A stretch of 64,000 bases of DNA, from positions 124,001-188,000 of the forward strand of contig JACKAF010000001.1 of the NCBI GenBank assembly GCA_020635235.1, written 5' to 3'. This stretch comes from Pseudobdellovibrionaceae bacterium. Lineage in GTDB: Bacteria; Bdellovibrionota; FAC87; UBA2466; JACKAF01. A program made the position numbers and the translations under genes. A model generated the notes under the pieces. That model was not told the origin of the DNA, did no database searches, and saw nothing but the letters and a program-made list of their open reading frames with translations. Positions 16,340 through 24,038 of this stretch are shown in pieces (within the stretch, counting starts at the first letter, position 1; the number at the start of each line of letters is the position of its first letter).

Positions 16340-17266
16340 TTGACGAAACTGGCGATAAACGGTACACGACCTACCGTGACTAAGTGGATTAACGACGGCT
16401 ACGAGCTGTTAAAACAAGAAATGGTGGAATGGTTTGAGGGCGTCGTAAAGGCGCTACCGAACCTGGTGGTCGCTGTCTTTCTTTCCGTCCTGTTCTGGTA
16501 TGCGGCGGGACTTGCAAGCCGAATGCTGGAACGCGCCTTCCGCCGCTTTGTCGATAGCGAGACCTTGGTCTCGTTGCTCACCCGCACGGCCAGATTTGTT
16601 TTGCTCTGTGTTGGACTTTTCTTCGTCCTCGGCGTTCTCAACCTCGAAAAAACCGTCGCCTCTCTTCTCGCTGGTGCGGGCGTCTTGGGCTTGGTCGTTG
16701 GTATAGCGTTTCAGGATTTCATGAGTAACTTCTTCGCGGGCATCATGATCAGCTTCCGGCGCCCCTTTGTGGTGGGCGACATCATCGAATCCAATAGCCA
16801 CATGGGCACCGTCAAAAACGTGAATTTGAGAAATACCGTAGTCCTTAACTTTGACGGGCAGCAGGTACTCATTCCCAACAAGATCGTGATTGAGAACCCC
16901 CTGCTCAACTACACCCGTTACAAACGACGCCGGGTGAATCTTGCGATCGGGGTTTCCTATGCCACGGATCTTGAGCAGGCTGCTAACATTGCCAAAGAGG
17001 CAGTGGGCGCCCTTCAGGGAGTCTTAAGTGATCCCAAACCCGAGGTCGACTATCAGGAGTTTGGCGACAGCTCGATCAATTTCGCCCTAAGATTTTGGAT
17101 CGATTACCCCCAGACAAATTTTTTCCGAATTCAGAGCGACGCTGTAGTGGCCGTGAAAAAGGCCTTCGACAAGAATGATATTACGATCCCGTTTCCCATA
17201 CGCACTTTGGATTTCGGGATTGAAGGCGGCAAAACACTGGCGGAGATGCTTAAGTTAAAAAACTAA
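16340..17266 (+). CDS. MscS-family mechanosensitive channel
   Basis: A small-conductance mechanosensitive channel of 308 residues or slightly less, opening under membrane tension to release solutes. It has three membrane helices (about 40-60, 85-105, 110-130); the pore helix is the Gly/Ala-rich SLLAGAGVLGLVVGIAFQDFMSNFFAG. The beta domain follows with RPFVVGDII and LRNTVVLNFDGQQVLIPNK, then an alpha/beta C-terminal vestibule. No strong ribosome site is seen. TTG at 16340 opens the frame and GTG at 16376 is an equally likely start. A second paralogue lies at 61825. It converges with the acyltransferase gene, overlapping 4 bp. Confidence 0.9.
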   Translation: MTKLAINGTRPTVTKWINDGYELLKQEMVEWFEGVVKALPNLVVAVFLSVLFWYAAGLASRMLERAFRRFVDSETLVSLLTRTARFVLLCVGLFFVLGVLNLEKTVASLLAGAGVLGLVVGIAFQDFMSNFFAGIMISFRRPFVVGDIIESNSHMGTVKNVNLRNTVVLNFDGQQVLIPNKIVIENPLLNYTRYKRRRVNLAIGVSYATDLEQAANIAKEAVGALQGVLSDPKPEVDYQEFGDSSINFALRFWIDYPQTNFFRIQSDAVVAVKKAFDKNDITIPFPIRTLDFGIEGGKTLAEMLKLKN

Positions 17267-18348
17267 GTAAGTTTTTTGAGTAGCCATTCCGCCCCGTACT
17301 TGTAGCCCCTACTGCGCCAGGCCTTTGAGATAGGAATCCAGGCCAGGAGAAAAACGAAGCCCAACAGGAGAGCCTGGTAAGGTTCCATGCTCTTTTGAAA
17401 ATACTTCGCCACGTCCTCTTCCAAGGCTCCAGCGATCCAAAGCGGCCAAAGAATAACAAAGTGGTGCACAAGGTAGAGCGTGAGTGAGGACCGGCTCATA
17501 GAATCAAAGTACTGCGGTAACACGCTTTGGCGCACATCAAACACTCGGTAGAAACAAAGATACACGACCAAGCAAAGTCCTATGGAGGCCAAGAGACGAA
17601 AGCTCGAAAGCGGGTAGAAAGAGCCACGAAGATTCCATCCCCATGGGTTCCCAAAGGCCTGAAGAACCGGGCCAACGACGAGTGACAAGACTCCCAAGGC
17701 AAAAAGCCTCGTCGCCCAGACACGTCCGCGCGCCTCGTCCGTAAACAAACACCGCGCCACCAAGAAACCGCTCAGCGGGAAAAACAGCCACGGAAAAATC
17801 GGGAAGTAACCGGTCACAAAAAAACCGATAAGATCGTGCACCCCGTCCCAACGCGCGGCATATTCGAAAGTCTCATTTCCCCAGTAGGAAAAAAAATCCA
17901 CATTTGCCCGCAGGAACGGGGATAGAACGACAACGATCAACATCAAAAGTAAAATCACCGGGGACGGTAACCGCCTGACGAGCGCCAGGACAAAAATCGA
18001 AAAAGCTATCAATGTCAAAATATCCCAATCCAAAGCACCATCTAGGGACCAAGCCAGAATCGAAAACACTATTCCCATCGAAAAAAGTACGGCTGCACGC
18101 CGCACGTGGTGTCTAAGTCCGTGAGTGCGCCCGTCTCCCCAATGTTTCTTGTCGCTGAAGAAGAAACTAAGCCCAACGGTGAAGGTGAAAAACTGGGCGC
18201 CAAAGCTCCCGTAAGGCCCACAAAGAGACACCACTATCCAGGAGTTGGGTTCTCGATCCGACGCGAGGTAGAGCACAAAATGACAAAGCAACATTTTGAC
18301 GATCGCCAGTGTCCGAAAGGCATCGATGGAACGGACTCTTTTATCCAT
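17263..18348 (-). CDS. Multi-span membrane protein, acyltransferase-like (HGSNAT/DUF1624 type)
   Basis: A 361-residue integral membrane protein with about ten hydrophobic segments. The first segment starts VRSIDAFRTLAIVKMLLCHFVLYL, the Arg-x-x-x-Asp-x-x-Arg plus His pattern seen in heparan-alpha-glucosaminide N-acetyltransferase-like and acyltransferase-3-like membrane enzymes. A second motif, SLTLYLVHHFVI, near the C terminus also fits. These enzymes transfer acyl groups from a cytoplasmic donor to an extracytoplasmic sugar; the acceptor is unknown. ATG at 18348 follows AAGG with too little spacing; TTG six codons upstream is possible. Confidence 0.65.
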   Translation of the reverse strand: MDKRVRSIDAFRTLAIVKMLLCHFVLYLASDREPNSWIVVSLCGPYGSFGAQFFTFTVGLSFFFSDKKHWGDGRTHGLRHHVRRAAVLFSMGIVFSILAWSLDGALDWDILTLIAFSIFVLALVRRLPSPVILLLMLIVVVLSPFLRANVDFFSYWGNETFEYAARWDGVHDLIGFFVTGYFPIFPWLFFPLSGFLVARCLFTDEARGRVWATRLFALGVLSLVVGPVLQAFGNPWGWNLRGSFYPLSSFRLLASIGLCLVVYLCFYRVFDVRQSVLPQYFDSMSRSSLTLYLVHHFVILWPLWIAGALEEDVAKYFQKSMEPYQALLLGFVFLLAWIPISKAWRSRGYKYGAEWLLKKLT

Positions 18349-18420
18349 CCTTAGAGTATACGCCAACTTTGAAGGGGCCTTGCGGGAGGTAAAAAGAAGG
18401 CATGATGCACCCGGCCGAAT

Positions 18421-19416
18421 CTAGGTGACTGCTACTTCGTTCACCAGTGGCCTGCCCGCCTCGTAGTCGGCGATATTGTTGAGCGTGGTATGGGCGATAT
18501 TCGCCAACGCTTCTCGAGTCAGAAAACCCTGATGTGAGGTAATCAACACATTGGGAAAAGTAAGCAGCCGTGCCAACTGATCGTCCTGCAGAATGTGCTC
18601 CGAAAGATCCTGAAAGAATATCTTCTCTTCCTCTTCATAAACATCCAAACCGGCACCGCCCAGATGTTCGGCCTTGAGCGCCTGTATCAGGGCTTTCGTG
18701 TCAATAAGGGCTCCCCTGCCCGTATTAATCAGCACCACGCCCTTTTTCATCTGGGAAATCGCTGCAGCATCCACAAGGTGTTTGGTTTCGGCATTCAGAG
18801 GAATATGCAGCGAAATAACGTCCGAAGTCTGGAAAAGGTTATTCAGCTCCAAATAAGTGACGCCCTTTTTTTCCAAGTCGGCGTCTTTTTTGAGGTCATA
18901 CGCCACAACCTGGCAACCAAAGCCCAACATTATCTGGCAAAAGACGCGCCCAATTTTTCCAGTTCCGATTACACCTACAGTCTTTCCATGAAGATCGAAA
19001 CCAACCAAACCATCGAGCGAAAAATTCATCTCGCGGACACGATTGTAGGCCCGGTGTACCTTCCTATCTAGAGAGAGCAACAAGCAGGTCGCGTGCTCTG
19101 CAACGGAGTAGGGTGAGTACTCCGGAACGCGAACCACCCGTAGACCAAGCTCTTTTGCTGCCGATAAATCCACATGATTGAAGCCAGCACTACGAAGAGC
19201 AACGAGCTCTACTCCACAGTTCTTCAAGTCTTCCAGAGTAGTGCGGTTTAGCCGGTCGTTCGCAAACGCACAAACGGCGGGAAATCCCTTCGCTAAAACC
19301 GCGGTCTCCTCTGTAAGGCGGGGTTCGACAAAGTGTAGATCATGCCCAAAGTCTCTGTTTGCCAGCTCAAAAGACTGCCTCTCGAAACGATGGGTATCAA
19401 ACATCAGAAACTTCAT
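18421..19416 (-). CDS. ldhA: D-lactate dehydrogenase (fermentative, NAD-dependent)
   Basis: A 331-residue D-2-hydroxyacid dehydrogenase that reduces pyruvate to D-lactate. It resembles enterobacterial LdhA throughout: LVALRSAGFNHVDL, RVPEYSPYSVAEHA, the dinucleotide motif VGVIGTGKIGRVF, NTGRGALIDT (catalytic Arg), GLDVYEEEEKIFFQD (catalytic Glu) and TSHQGFLTREA with the catalytic His. The Asp-less HQ form of the last motif is typical of LdhA. The true start is ATG 19416, preceded by AAAGGA at good spacing; the frame extends 27 codons further up without support. It indicates a capacity to reoxidise NADH when oxygen is scarce. Confidence 0.93.
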   Translation of the reverse strand: MKFLMFDTHRFERQSFELANRDFGHDLHFVEPRLTEETAVLAKGFPAVCAFANDRLNRTTLEDLKNCGVELVALRSAGFNHVDLSAAKELGLRVVRVPEYSPYSVAEHATCLLLSLDRKVHRAYNRVREMNFSLDGLVGFDLHGKTVGVIGTGKIGRVFCQIMLGFGCQVVAYDLKKDADLEKKGVTYLELNNLFQTSDVISLHIPLNAETKHLVDAAAISQMKKGVVLINTGRGALIDTKALIQALKAEHLGGAGLDVYEEEEKIFFQDLSEHILQDDQLARLLTFPNVLITSHQGFLTREALANIAHTTLNNIADYEAGRPLVNEVAVT

Positions 19417-19547
19417 CCAGAAATCCTTTCTCTTAGGTAGATCTAGGACGAGAGCAAAAAAAACGCAACACAACGCCTTCAACACCTCTGTAGTCAATTT
19501 CGCGACAATCCGCTAAACTATTTGAACCACACGAAAAAGGCCCAATA

Positions 19548-20861
19548 TTGTTCCTGGCGATCCTGATAGCGATTTTTGCAATACCCATCTATTCTTGGGG
19601 TGACGCGCCCACCGTCATTTCGATCAATTTCTCCCCTACCGATAAAGAGATTACTGAGGATGTAAAAAAGATGCGTGAAACTCTCAGTGGTTGCGGGTTC
19701 AACGTTGAGAAAATAGACGCTAGTTCCAACACCGCAATTGATACGCAACTGGATGCCATTGACGCCGCCAAGCGCGCAAAGAACACCGTGGTTTTTCTGG
19801 ATTCTCATGGCGAGACCTTTGATCCTGTTACGGGCGCCAACGCTAAGGACAACGGCGACTTCGTCGGGCACTTCAATTGGGATCATTGGCTTTGCGAAAA
19901 AGGAGACGTTGCGAGCAAGGTCTGCGAAACGGATACCGTACTGAAAACCCTGGCGGCTCGAATAAAGACGCCGCAGGTCTGGTTGGATGCCTGCTTCTCC
20001 GGCCAGTGCCGCTACTGCTTACCCTCAGAGGCCGGTCTAGCGATGTCTTGCACAGAGCGCCAAGAGTCAACCAAGGTATCAAAAGCAAAACATGAAGTAG
20101 TGAAATTGATGTGCGCGTCCATTGATTCCAACAAATGCAAAGAGTGGTGGGCCGCCGACAAAAACCAAGACGGGCATCTCACTCCAGAGGAGCTTCAAGT
20201 CTATTTGGATGGAGTTCTAGGTTTATCTCGGAAATCCAACCCATTTAAGAAGAATATGACCTCAGAGTACAAGAAGTCAGACTTAAAAAATATATCGGGT
20301 TTCAAGGACCAATGCGACAAGCTTAAGGGGAAGTTTTCATCGAAAACCCCCAAAGTATTTGAGCTACACTGCAAGAAGGTAGTCGGGGACAAGAAACCTG
20401 AGGATGCAAAGACAACCGACTGCAGTTGGGATGTTCTCAAGTACTTTTTAGAAGGGGAAGACTTTACTTCCAAAAAGAAGATCCAAGAAAAGATCAAGAC
20501 GGATATCGCAGGCCCGCAAAAGATAGTGAGTAACGACCTGAAAGAGGTCTTGGAGTGGCCGAGTCTTTGCGGTACACGAATTGAAACCTTGAGCGACGGT
20601 ACAAGCTTCAACATTCGATACAGGGACTGCGAAGTGGTGCGATTAAGCGAGAAAGAGCTGACCTACGTGAGCTGTGAGTATACAGAAAAAACAACCCAGG
20701 ATGCCAAGGCCAAGACCCCAACTTCCAAAGTCGGTAAAATAGTCGAAGAGACTGTCGTTCCCCTTCCCGGCAATTTTAATCTCTATTCTAATGTATGCGG
20801 GGTTGCGAAATTGGAACCGGTACCGAAACTGCCACCAACCGACCCAAAGGAACCACATTAG
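19548..20861 (+). CDS. Secreted caspase-fold peptidase with EF-hand loop
   Basis: A 437-residue protein with an N-terminal signal sequence (FLAILIAIFAIPIYSWG) and a clan-CD peptidase core. The first catalytic segment is VVFLDSHGE with H87; the second is VWLDACFSGQC with C149, matching the caspase/metacaspase H-G and D-A-C-x-S-G pair. A canonical calcium-binding loop follows at 204-215 (DKNQDGHLTPEE: D, N, D and E at positions 1, 3, 5 and 12). The C-terminal 200 residues are Lys-rich with several Cys and end Pro-rich; no family recognised. Type I and II metacaspases are often calcium-activated, so the EF-hand may regulate the enzyme, an inference. TTG is the start, 7 nt after AAAAAGG. No partner gene adjoins it. 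Confidence 0.8.
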   Translation: MFLAILIAIFAIPIYSWGDAPTVISINFSPTDKEITEDVKKMRETLSGCGFNVEKIDASSNTAIDTQLDAIDAAKRAKNTVVFLDSHGETFDPVTGANAKDNGDFVGHFNWDHWLCEKGDVASKVCETDTVLKTLAARIKTPQVWLDACFSGQCRYCLPSEAGLAMSCTERQESTKVSKAKHEVVKLMCASIDSNKCKEWWAADKNQDGHLTPEELQVYLDGVLGLSRKSNPFKKNMTSEYKKSDLKNISGFKDQCDKLKGKFSSKTPKVFELHCKKVVGDKKPEDAKTTDCSWDVLKYFLEGEDFTSKKKIQEKIKTDIAGPQKIVSNDLKEVLEWPSLCGTRIETLSDGTSFNIRYRDCEVVRLSEKELTYVSCEYTEKTTQDAKAKTPTSKVGKIVEETVVPLPGNFNLYSNVCGVAKLEPVPKLPPTDPKEPH

Positions 20862-20872
20862 AGCGCAAGAAC

Positions 20873-21625
20873 CTAGCGCTCAAAAAAGAACCACTTGCGC
20901 CGGACGCGAGCTCCATAGCTCAAACCAAATTTGCGCAGGCCTGCGCGTTTTACAAGCGCCGCTACTTCTTCAGGAGAGTCGCTTACAATAAAGCGATCGT
21001 AGTCGCGCTCCGAAATCGTGCCCATCTTTACCAGTCGTTGCTTCATGAACTCAAGAAAGGGCGTCCAATATTCGCGCCCCATTAGAATCACCGGGAAGCC
21101 GCGCACCTTGCCGGTTTGAACCAGGGTCGCAATTTCAAAAAGCTCATCCATGGTGCCGTAGCCACCAGGTAGAGCAACAAAGGCGTAGGAGTATTTAACG
21201 AGCATCAACTTGCGAATGAAAAAGTGGCGAAACTCCATGCACAGATCCAAGTACGGATTGGGTTGCTGCTCTTCAGGAAGAACAATATTGCAGCCAACGG
21301 AATAGCCCCCAGCTTCCTGGGCGCCGCGGTTTGCAGCTTCCATTAGGCCTGGCCCGCCTCCAGTCATAACAGTAAACCCCGATCGCGCGAGCTCCGCCCC
21401 GAGCTGCCTGCCCATCTCATAATAGGTATTCCCGTCGTTCAGTCTGGCGGAGCCGAAAACAGTGACACAGGGTCCGACAAAGTGAAGTTTTCTGAACCCA
21501 CGTAAAAGTTCGAAAAAGATTCGGAAGGCGCGCTGAAGCTCTTTCCACCGGGTTTGAGCACCACGCAAAAAGAGCCGTTCGTTTTGTACGTCTTTCTGCC
21601 GGCGTGTGGGTTTCGGTAGCGTCAT
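20873..21625 (-). CDS. LOG-family protein (nucleoside 5'-monophosphate phosphoribohydrolase)
   Basis: A 250-residue Rossmann-fold protein with both LOG signatures: TGGGPGLMEAANRGA (nucleotide-binding) and LPGGYGTMDELFE (PGGxGTxxE active site). Family members release ribose 5-phosphate from cytokinin or purine nucleotides; some bacterial ones use AMP or other NMPs. Here an extra 60-residue basic N terminus precedes VTVFGSARL. The exact substrate cannot be told from sequence. The gene is convergent with the caspase-like gene and divergent from the alpha/beta hydrolase. Confidence 0.88.
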   Translation of the reverse strand: MTLPKPTRRQKDVQNERLFLRGAQTRWKELQRAFRIFFELLRGFRKLHFVGPCVTVFGSARLNDGNTYYEMGRQLGAELARSGFTVMTGGGPGLMEAANRGAQEAGGYSVGCNIVLPEEQQPNPYLDLCMEFRHFFIRKLMLVKYSYAFVALPGGYGTMDELFEIATLVQTGKVRGFPVILMGREYWTPFLEFMKQRLVKMGTISERDYDRFIVSDSPEEVAALVKRAGLRKFGLSYGARVRRKWFFFER

Positions 21626-21696
21626 GGTCTGTTATCAAATAATACATTCAATGCGAATTATTCAGCAACAAAGCAAATTTCGGCTATCATGGGAGC

Positions 21697-22584
21697 GTGG
21701 CAACTCCGCTTCCATCACGACTCAACGCAGTTTTGAACGGCCTTGTGGGCGATAAACTTGAAAGCCAAAACAACAGGCTCGCCATCAAAATGGCGTTTCG
21801 CGAGAACGGAAAGGATGTTGCTGTTCAGGATCTGGACCTTCGGGAACATGATTGGGTTATCTACGTTCACGGCTTGATGGCTGACGAAGCAATCTGGAAC
21901 GGGTTCGCACCCAAACTCGGCAAACGTTATTCAATCCTTCACCTTCGCTATAATACTGGACGCCATATCTCCGAGAACGGAAAATCCCTGAGCGAGTTGA
22001 TGGAAGAACTCGTTCGCCGTCGTTCCCCGAGGAAGATCATTTTGATTGGGCATTCGATGGGCGGGCTTGTGATTCGAAGTGCCTGCCACTATGGCAAACT
22101 CGCGCGTTGTGCTTGGGTAGGCAAGGTCAAAACCATTTTCCTTATCGCAGTGCCTAATTATGGAGCGGCCCTTGAGCAGATTGGCCACATCTCCACTATC
22201 GCTCTGAAAGCTATTGCAGGATTTTACGTTGGACATATTGGCGCGCTTATCGAGCAGCGGAGCAACGGTATCAAAGACCTCCGCCACGGAGCTATGGTGG
22301 ATGAAGACTGGAAGTACGGCGAACCCGCCATATTTAGCTACGATAAACATACTCCGGTGCCACCACTTCCTGGAGTCCACTACCACATTCTCGTTGGCAA
22401 TCTTTCCAAGGAAGAAGACTCACTTATGGCGAAGTACTTTGGCGACGGTTTGGTAACACCCGCAAGCGCCATTGCAGAAACCCTTCTTCGGGTTTCAACC
22501 GTAAAGATTTTCCCGCAGACAGGACACAACTCCATCTTGCGTAGCAGGAAAGTCCACAACTACGTCCAAAAACAAATTCTGTGA
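21697..22584 (+). CDS. Alpha/beta hydrolase, lipase/PGAP1-like
   Basis: A 295-residue cytoplasmic-looking hydrolase. VIYVHGLMADEAIW gives the oxyanion HG, KIILIGHSMGGLVIRSA gives the nucleophile elbow with Ser, and a late LVTPASA...QTGHNSIL offers the catalytic His (TGHN). The arrangement is of lipases and PGAP1-like esterases acting on acyl chains. No signal peptide is seen, though the N-terminal 40 residues are moderately hydrophobic. GTG is the start; GGGAG is close upstream with short spacing. Its stop nearly meets that of hpf, with a short TGAATC/GATTCA hairpin between them. Confidence 0.75.
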   Translation: MATPLPSRLNAVLNGLVGDKLESQNNRLAIKMAFRENGKDVAVQDLDLREHDWVIYVHGLMADEAIWNGFAPKLGKRYSILHLRYNTGRHISENGKSLSELMEELVRRRSPRKIILIGHSMGGLVIRSACHYGKLARCAWVGKVKTIFLIAVPNYGAALEQIGHISTIALKAIAGFYVGHIGALIEQRSNGIKDLRHGAMVDEDWKYGEPAIFSYDKHTPVPPLPGVHYHILVGNLSKEEDSLMAKYFGDGLVTPASAIAETLLRVSTVKIFPQTGHNSILRSRKVHNYVQKQIL

Positions 22585-22596
22585 ATCAGCTCCGAT

Positions 22597-22989
22597 TCAT
22601 AGGGGCAACGGAACCGCCGCCCTCTCTCCCACAAAAACCAGGTTGTGATGTTCTGCAATCGAGTGCAACCTATCGGCGCGCTGTTTCGCATGGCTCTTGT
22701 GGTGTTTCATTTTGTCTTTATGGCGCTTGAGCTGACGTCTTAATTTCTCCGTCATTTGGTTAACTGCACCGTACAGACTCGGTGCCTTGACCTCCGCGTG
22801 GAGATCCGTGCCATAGGCGCCCAGAACGTCACAATGAGCGACGCTGTCGCGCCGTCGCCTCGAAAATGTGACGTGAATCATAGGAGCTTTTTTGGTGAGC
22901 TTACCGACCACTCCAAGAAGCTTTTCTTCGGTGTACTGGCATAGAGCGGGCGATGGATCGAGTTGATGAAATGCAAAACGTATAGACAT
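22597..22989 (-). CDS. hpf: Ribosome hibernation factor HPF/YfiA family, short form
   Basis: A 130-residue HPF/RaiA protein. It binds the 30S decoding site of idle ribosomes in stationary phase. The beta-alpha-beta-beta-beta-alpha core is seen in RFAFHQLDPSPALCQYTEEKL, IHVTFSRRRR, DLHAEVKAPSLYGAVNQMTEKLRRQLKRHKDK. The C-terminal 40 residues are rich in His, Lys and Arg (KHHKSHAKQRADRLH) rather than forming the dimerising domain of long HPF. GGGGGAAA precedes the ATG. A 13-bp inverted repeat lies 65 bp upstream. Confidence 0.85.
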   Translation of the reverse strand: MSIRFAFHQLDPSPALCQYTEEKLLGVVGKLTKKAPMIHVTFSRRRRDSVAHCDVLGAYGTDLHAEVKAPSLYGAVNQMTEKLRRQLKRHKDKMKHHKSHAKQRADRLHSIAEHHNLVFVGERAAVPLPL

Positions 22990-23053
22990 GAGTTTCCCCC
23001 TTCTTTCTCGTGGTTAACGTTGCTGATGTTCGGTGGTTTTCCGATTTGGAGAA

Positions 23054-23095
23054 GTTTGGGAAGAAAACCGGTTTTACCCAGATTTCTTCCCAAAC
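23054..23095. repeat. 13-bp perfect inverted repeat upstream of hpf
   Basis: GTTTGGGAAGAAA (23054-23066) and its exact complement (23083-23095) are separated by 16 nt. AAAACCGGTTTT (23064-23075), itself a palindrome, overlaps the left arm and the loop. As RNA it would fold as a strong hairpin on either strand; there is no T run, so it is not a plain terminator. It may be an operator or leader structure for hpf, which reads away from it. Confidence 0.7.
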
Positions 23096-23130
23096 CTTTA
23101 ACTTTCGCGTTTTAGCGATCCAGTCAGGCA

Positions 23131-23295
23131 CTAGTAATTGGAGGAGCAACTTGTGTGCCAGTTCGCATTGTTGTCTTTCGTGCCTGACATACCTACGGGC
23201 GCGAACTGGATGGGGATAGGATGTAACGAAATGGGACGAACTAAGGAGTTTTGGATAAGTTGTTTAAGTAATTTAAGAAACTGTTTTGCGCCCAT
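23131..23295 (-). CDS. Possible 54-residue basic peptide
   Basis: A short minus-strand frame with an excellent ribosome site (GGGGAGGA, 7 nt before ATG). The predicted peptide begins as an amphipathic, basic helix (GAKQFLKLLKQLIQNSLV) and then loses regularity. It lies in the 480-bp gap between hpf and the 80-residue gene at 23472. The ribosome site is the main support; the sequence matches nothing I recognise. Confidence 0.3.
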   Translation of the reverse strand: MGAKQFLKLLKQLIQNSLVRPISLHPIPIQFAPVGMSGTKDNNANWHTSCSSNY

Positions 23296-23314
23296 GTGTA
23301 AATCCTCCCCGAAG

Positions 23315-23353
23315 CGCCTCAATGCCGCCTCTATACTGAAAGACGCCTCAATG
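23315..23353. repeat. Two 10-bp direct repeats, 29-bp period
   Basis: CGCCTCAATG occurs at 23315-23324 and again at 23344-23353, just upstream of the minus-strand small frame and facing the plus-strand gene at 23472. The spacing is close to three helical turns, as for a binding site of a regulator, but two short copies may be chance. Confidence 0.35.
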
Positions 23354-23471
23354 TACCGATTTGTTCCAAAGTTATTTCATTCTGTTTCAGTTTCCACAAA
23401 CGAAGCCCAAAAAAGTACTGGCACCGCTCTTGCTTATTAATGGGGTGAAAAGCAAAAAAGGAGGCTTGGGT

Positions 23472-23714
23472 ATGGCTATCAATTCAAGGAATGCGGCCGT
23501 CCATTCATGGGAGTGTATTGGCCTCGACGCAGACGAGCGCCAAATGGCGGAGGAGCTTGTCGAGAAAACCCCCAAGCCCTCGGCAGAGCGCTTTGATCTC
23601 CACTACAGAAAGAAAAGATCCAGTAAACAACCCGATGATGGCTACGACCTCTACGCGGCACACGACAGCCACAGGTGGAGCCCGGTCACCCATTACCTAG
23701 AGCCTTACCTCTAA
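23472..23714 (+). CDS. Small protein of unknown function (80 aa)
   Basis: An 80-residue soluble protein, acidic in the first half (LDADERQMAEELVEKTP) and rich in aromatic and basic residues later (LHYRKKRSSKQPDDGYDLYAAHDSH), ending LEPYL. No family recognised. The start is fixed by a perfect AAGGAGG 8 nt before ATG 23472; the frame is open further upstream to 23361 but has no ribosome site there. Confidence 0.6.
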   Translation: MAINSRNAAVHSWECIGLDADERQMAEELVEKTPKPSAERFDLHYRKKRSSKQPDDGYDLYAAHDSHRWSPVTHYLEPYL

Positions 23715-23779
23715 TATAGAGCTGACGGCGGCAACCCACCTTGTGAAAGCACGATTGAAAATCCCTGCCCGAAATAAGG

Positions 23780-23807
23780 TTGATCTCCAACCGGATTCAT
23801 TTATTAT
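23780..23807 (+). promoter_or_regulatory. Promoter for tRNA-Arg
   Basis: TTGATC (23780-23785), a 16-bp spacer and TATTAT (23802-23807, five of six consensus bases) place a start site near 23814, about 19 nt before the mature tRNA. Confidence 0.6.
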
Positions 23808-23832
23808 GGGGCGCTTCTATTGGTTCTTATGG

Positions 23833-23906
23833 GCGCCCGTAGCTCAGCTGGATAGAGCGGCAGACTACGAATCTGTAGGTCGGAGGTTCGACTCCTTCCG
23901 GGCGCG
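23833..23906 (+). tRNA. tRNA-Arg (anticodon ACG)
   Basis: Mature part of 74 nt. The acceptor stem is GCGCCCG/CGGGCGC, the D arm is GCTC-AGCTGGATA-GAGC, the anticodon arm is GCAGA-CTACGAA-TCTGT with ACG (A34 expected to be edited to inosine, reading CGU/CGC/CGA), the T arm holds TTCGACT. The discriminator is G and the CCA end is not encoded, unlike the tRNA-Ser in this window. The editing enzyme TadA is encoded at 30921. Confidence 0.97.
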
Positions 23907-24038
23907 CTTTTCCCTCCTAAGCAGTGACAATTATTGCACCTTGACACACCGAGTCAAATCCCTTAAAACACGGTTTCATTAATTTTCTCTCGTTAGAAGC
24001 AGTAATTTTAATTTGGGCCGACTTTTTGGAGGAAACAC

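Noticed and set aside
22583..22600. TGAATC/GATTCA hairpin between the alpha/beta hydrolase and hpf
   Set aside because: Only 6 bp and no T tract; too weak to claim as a terminator.
23138..23440. A 100-codon plus-strand frame upstream of the 80-residue gene
   Set aside because: No ribosome site and no coherent sequence; the minus-strand frame at 23131-23295 has better signals.
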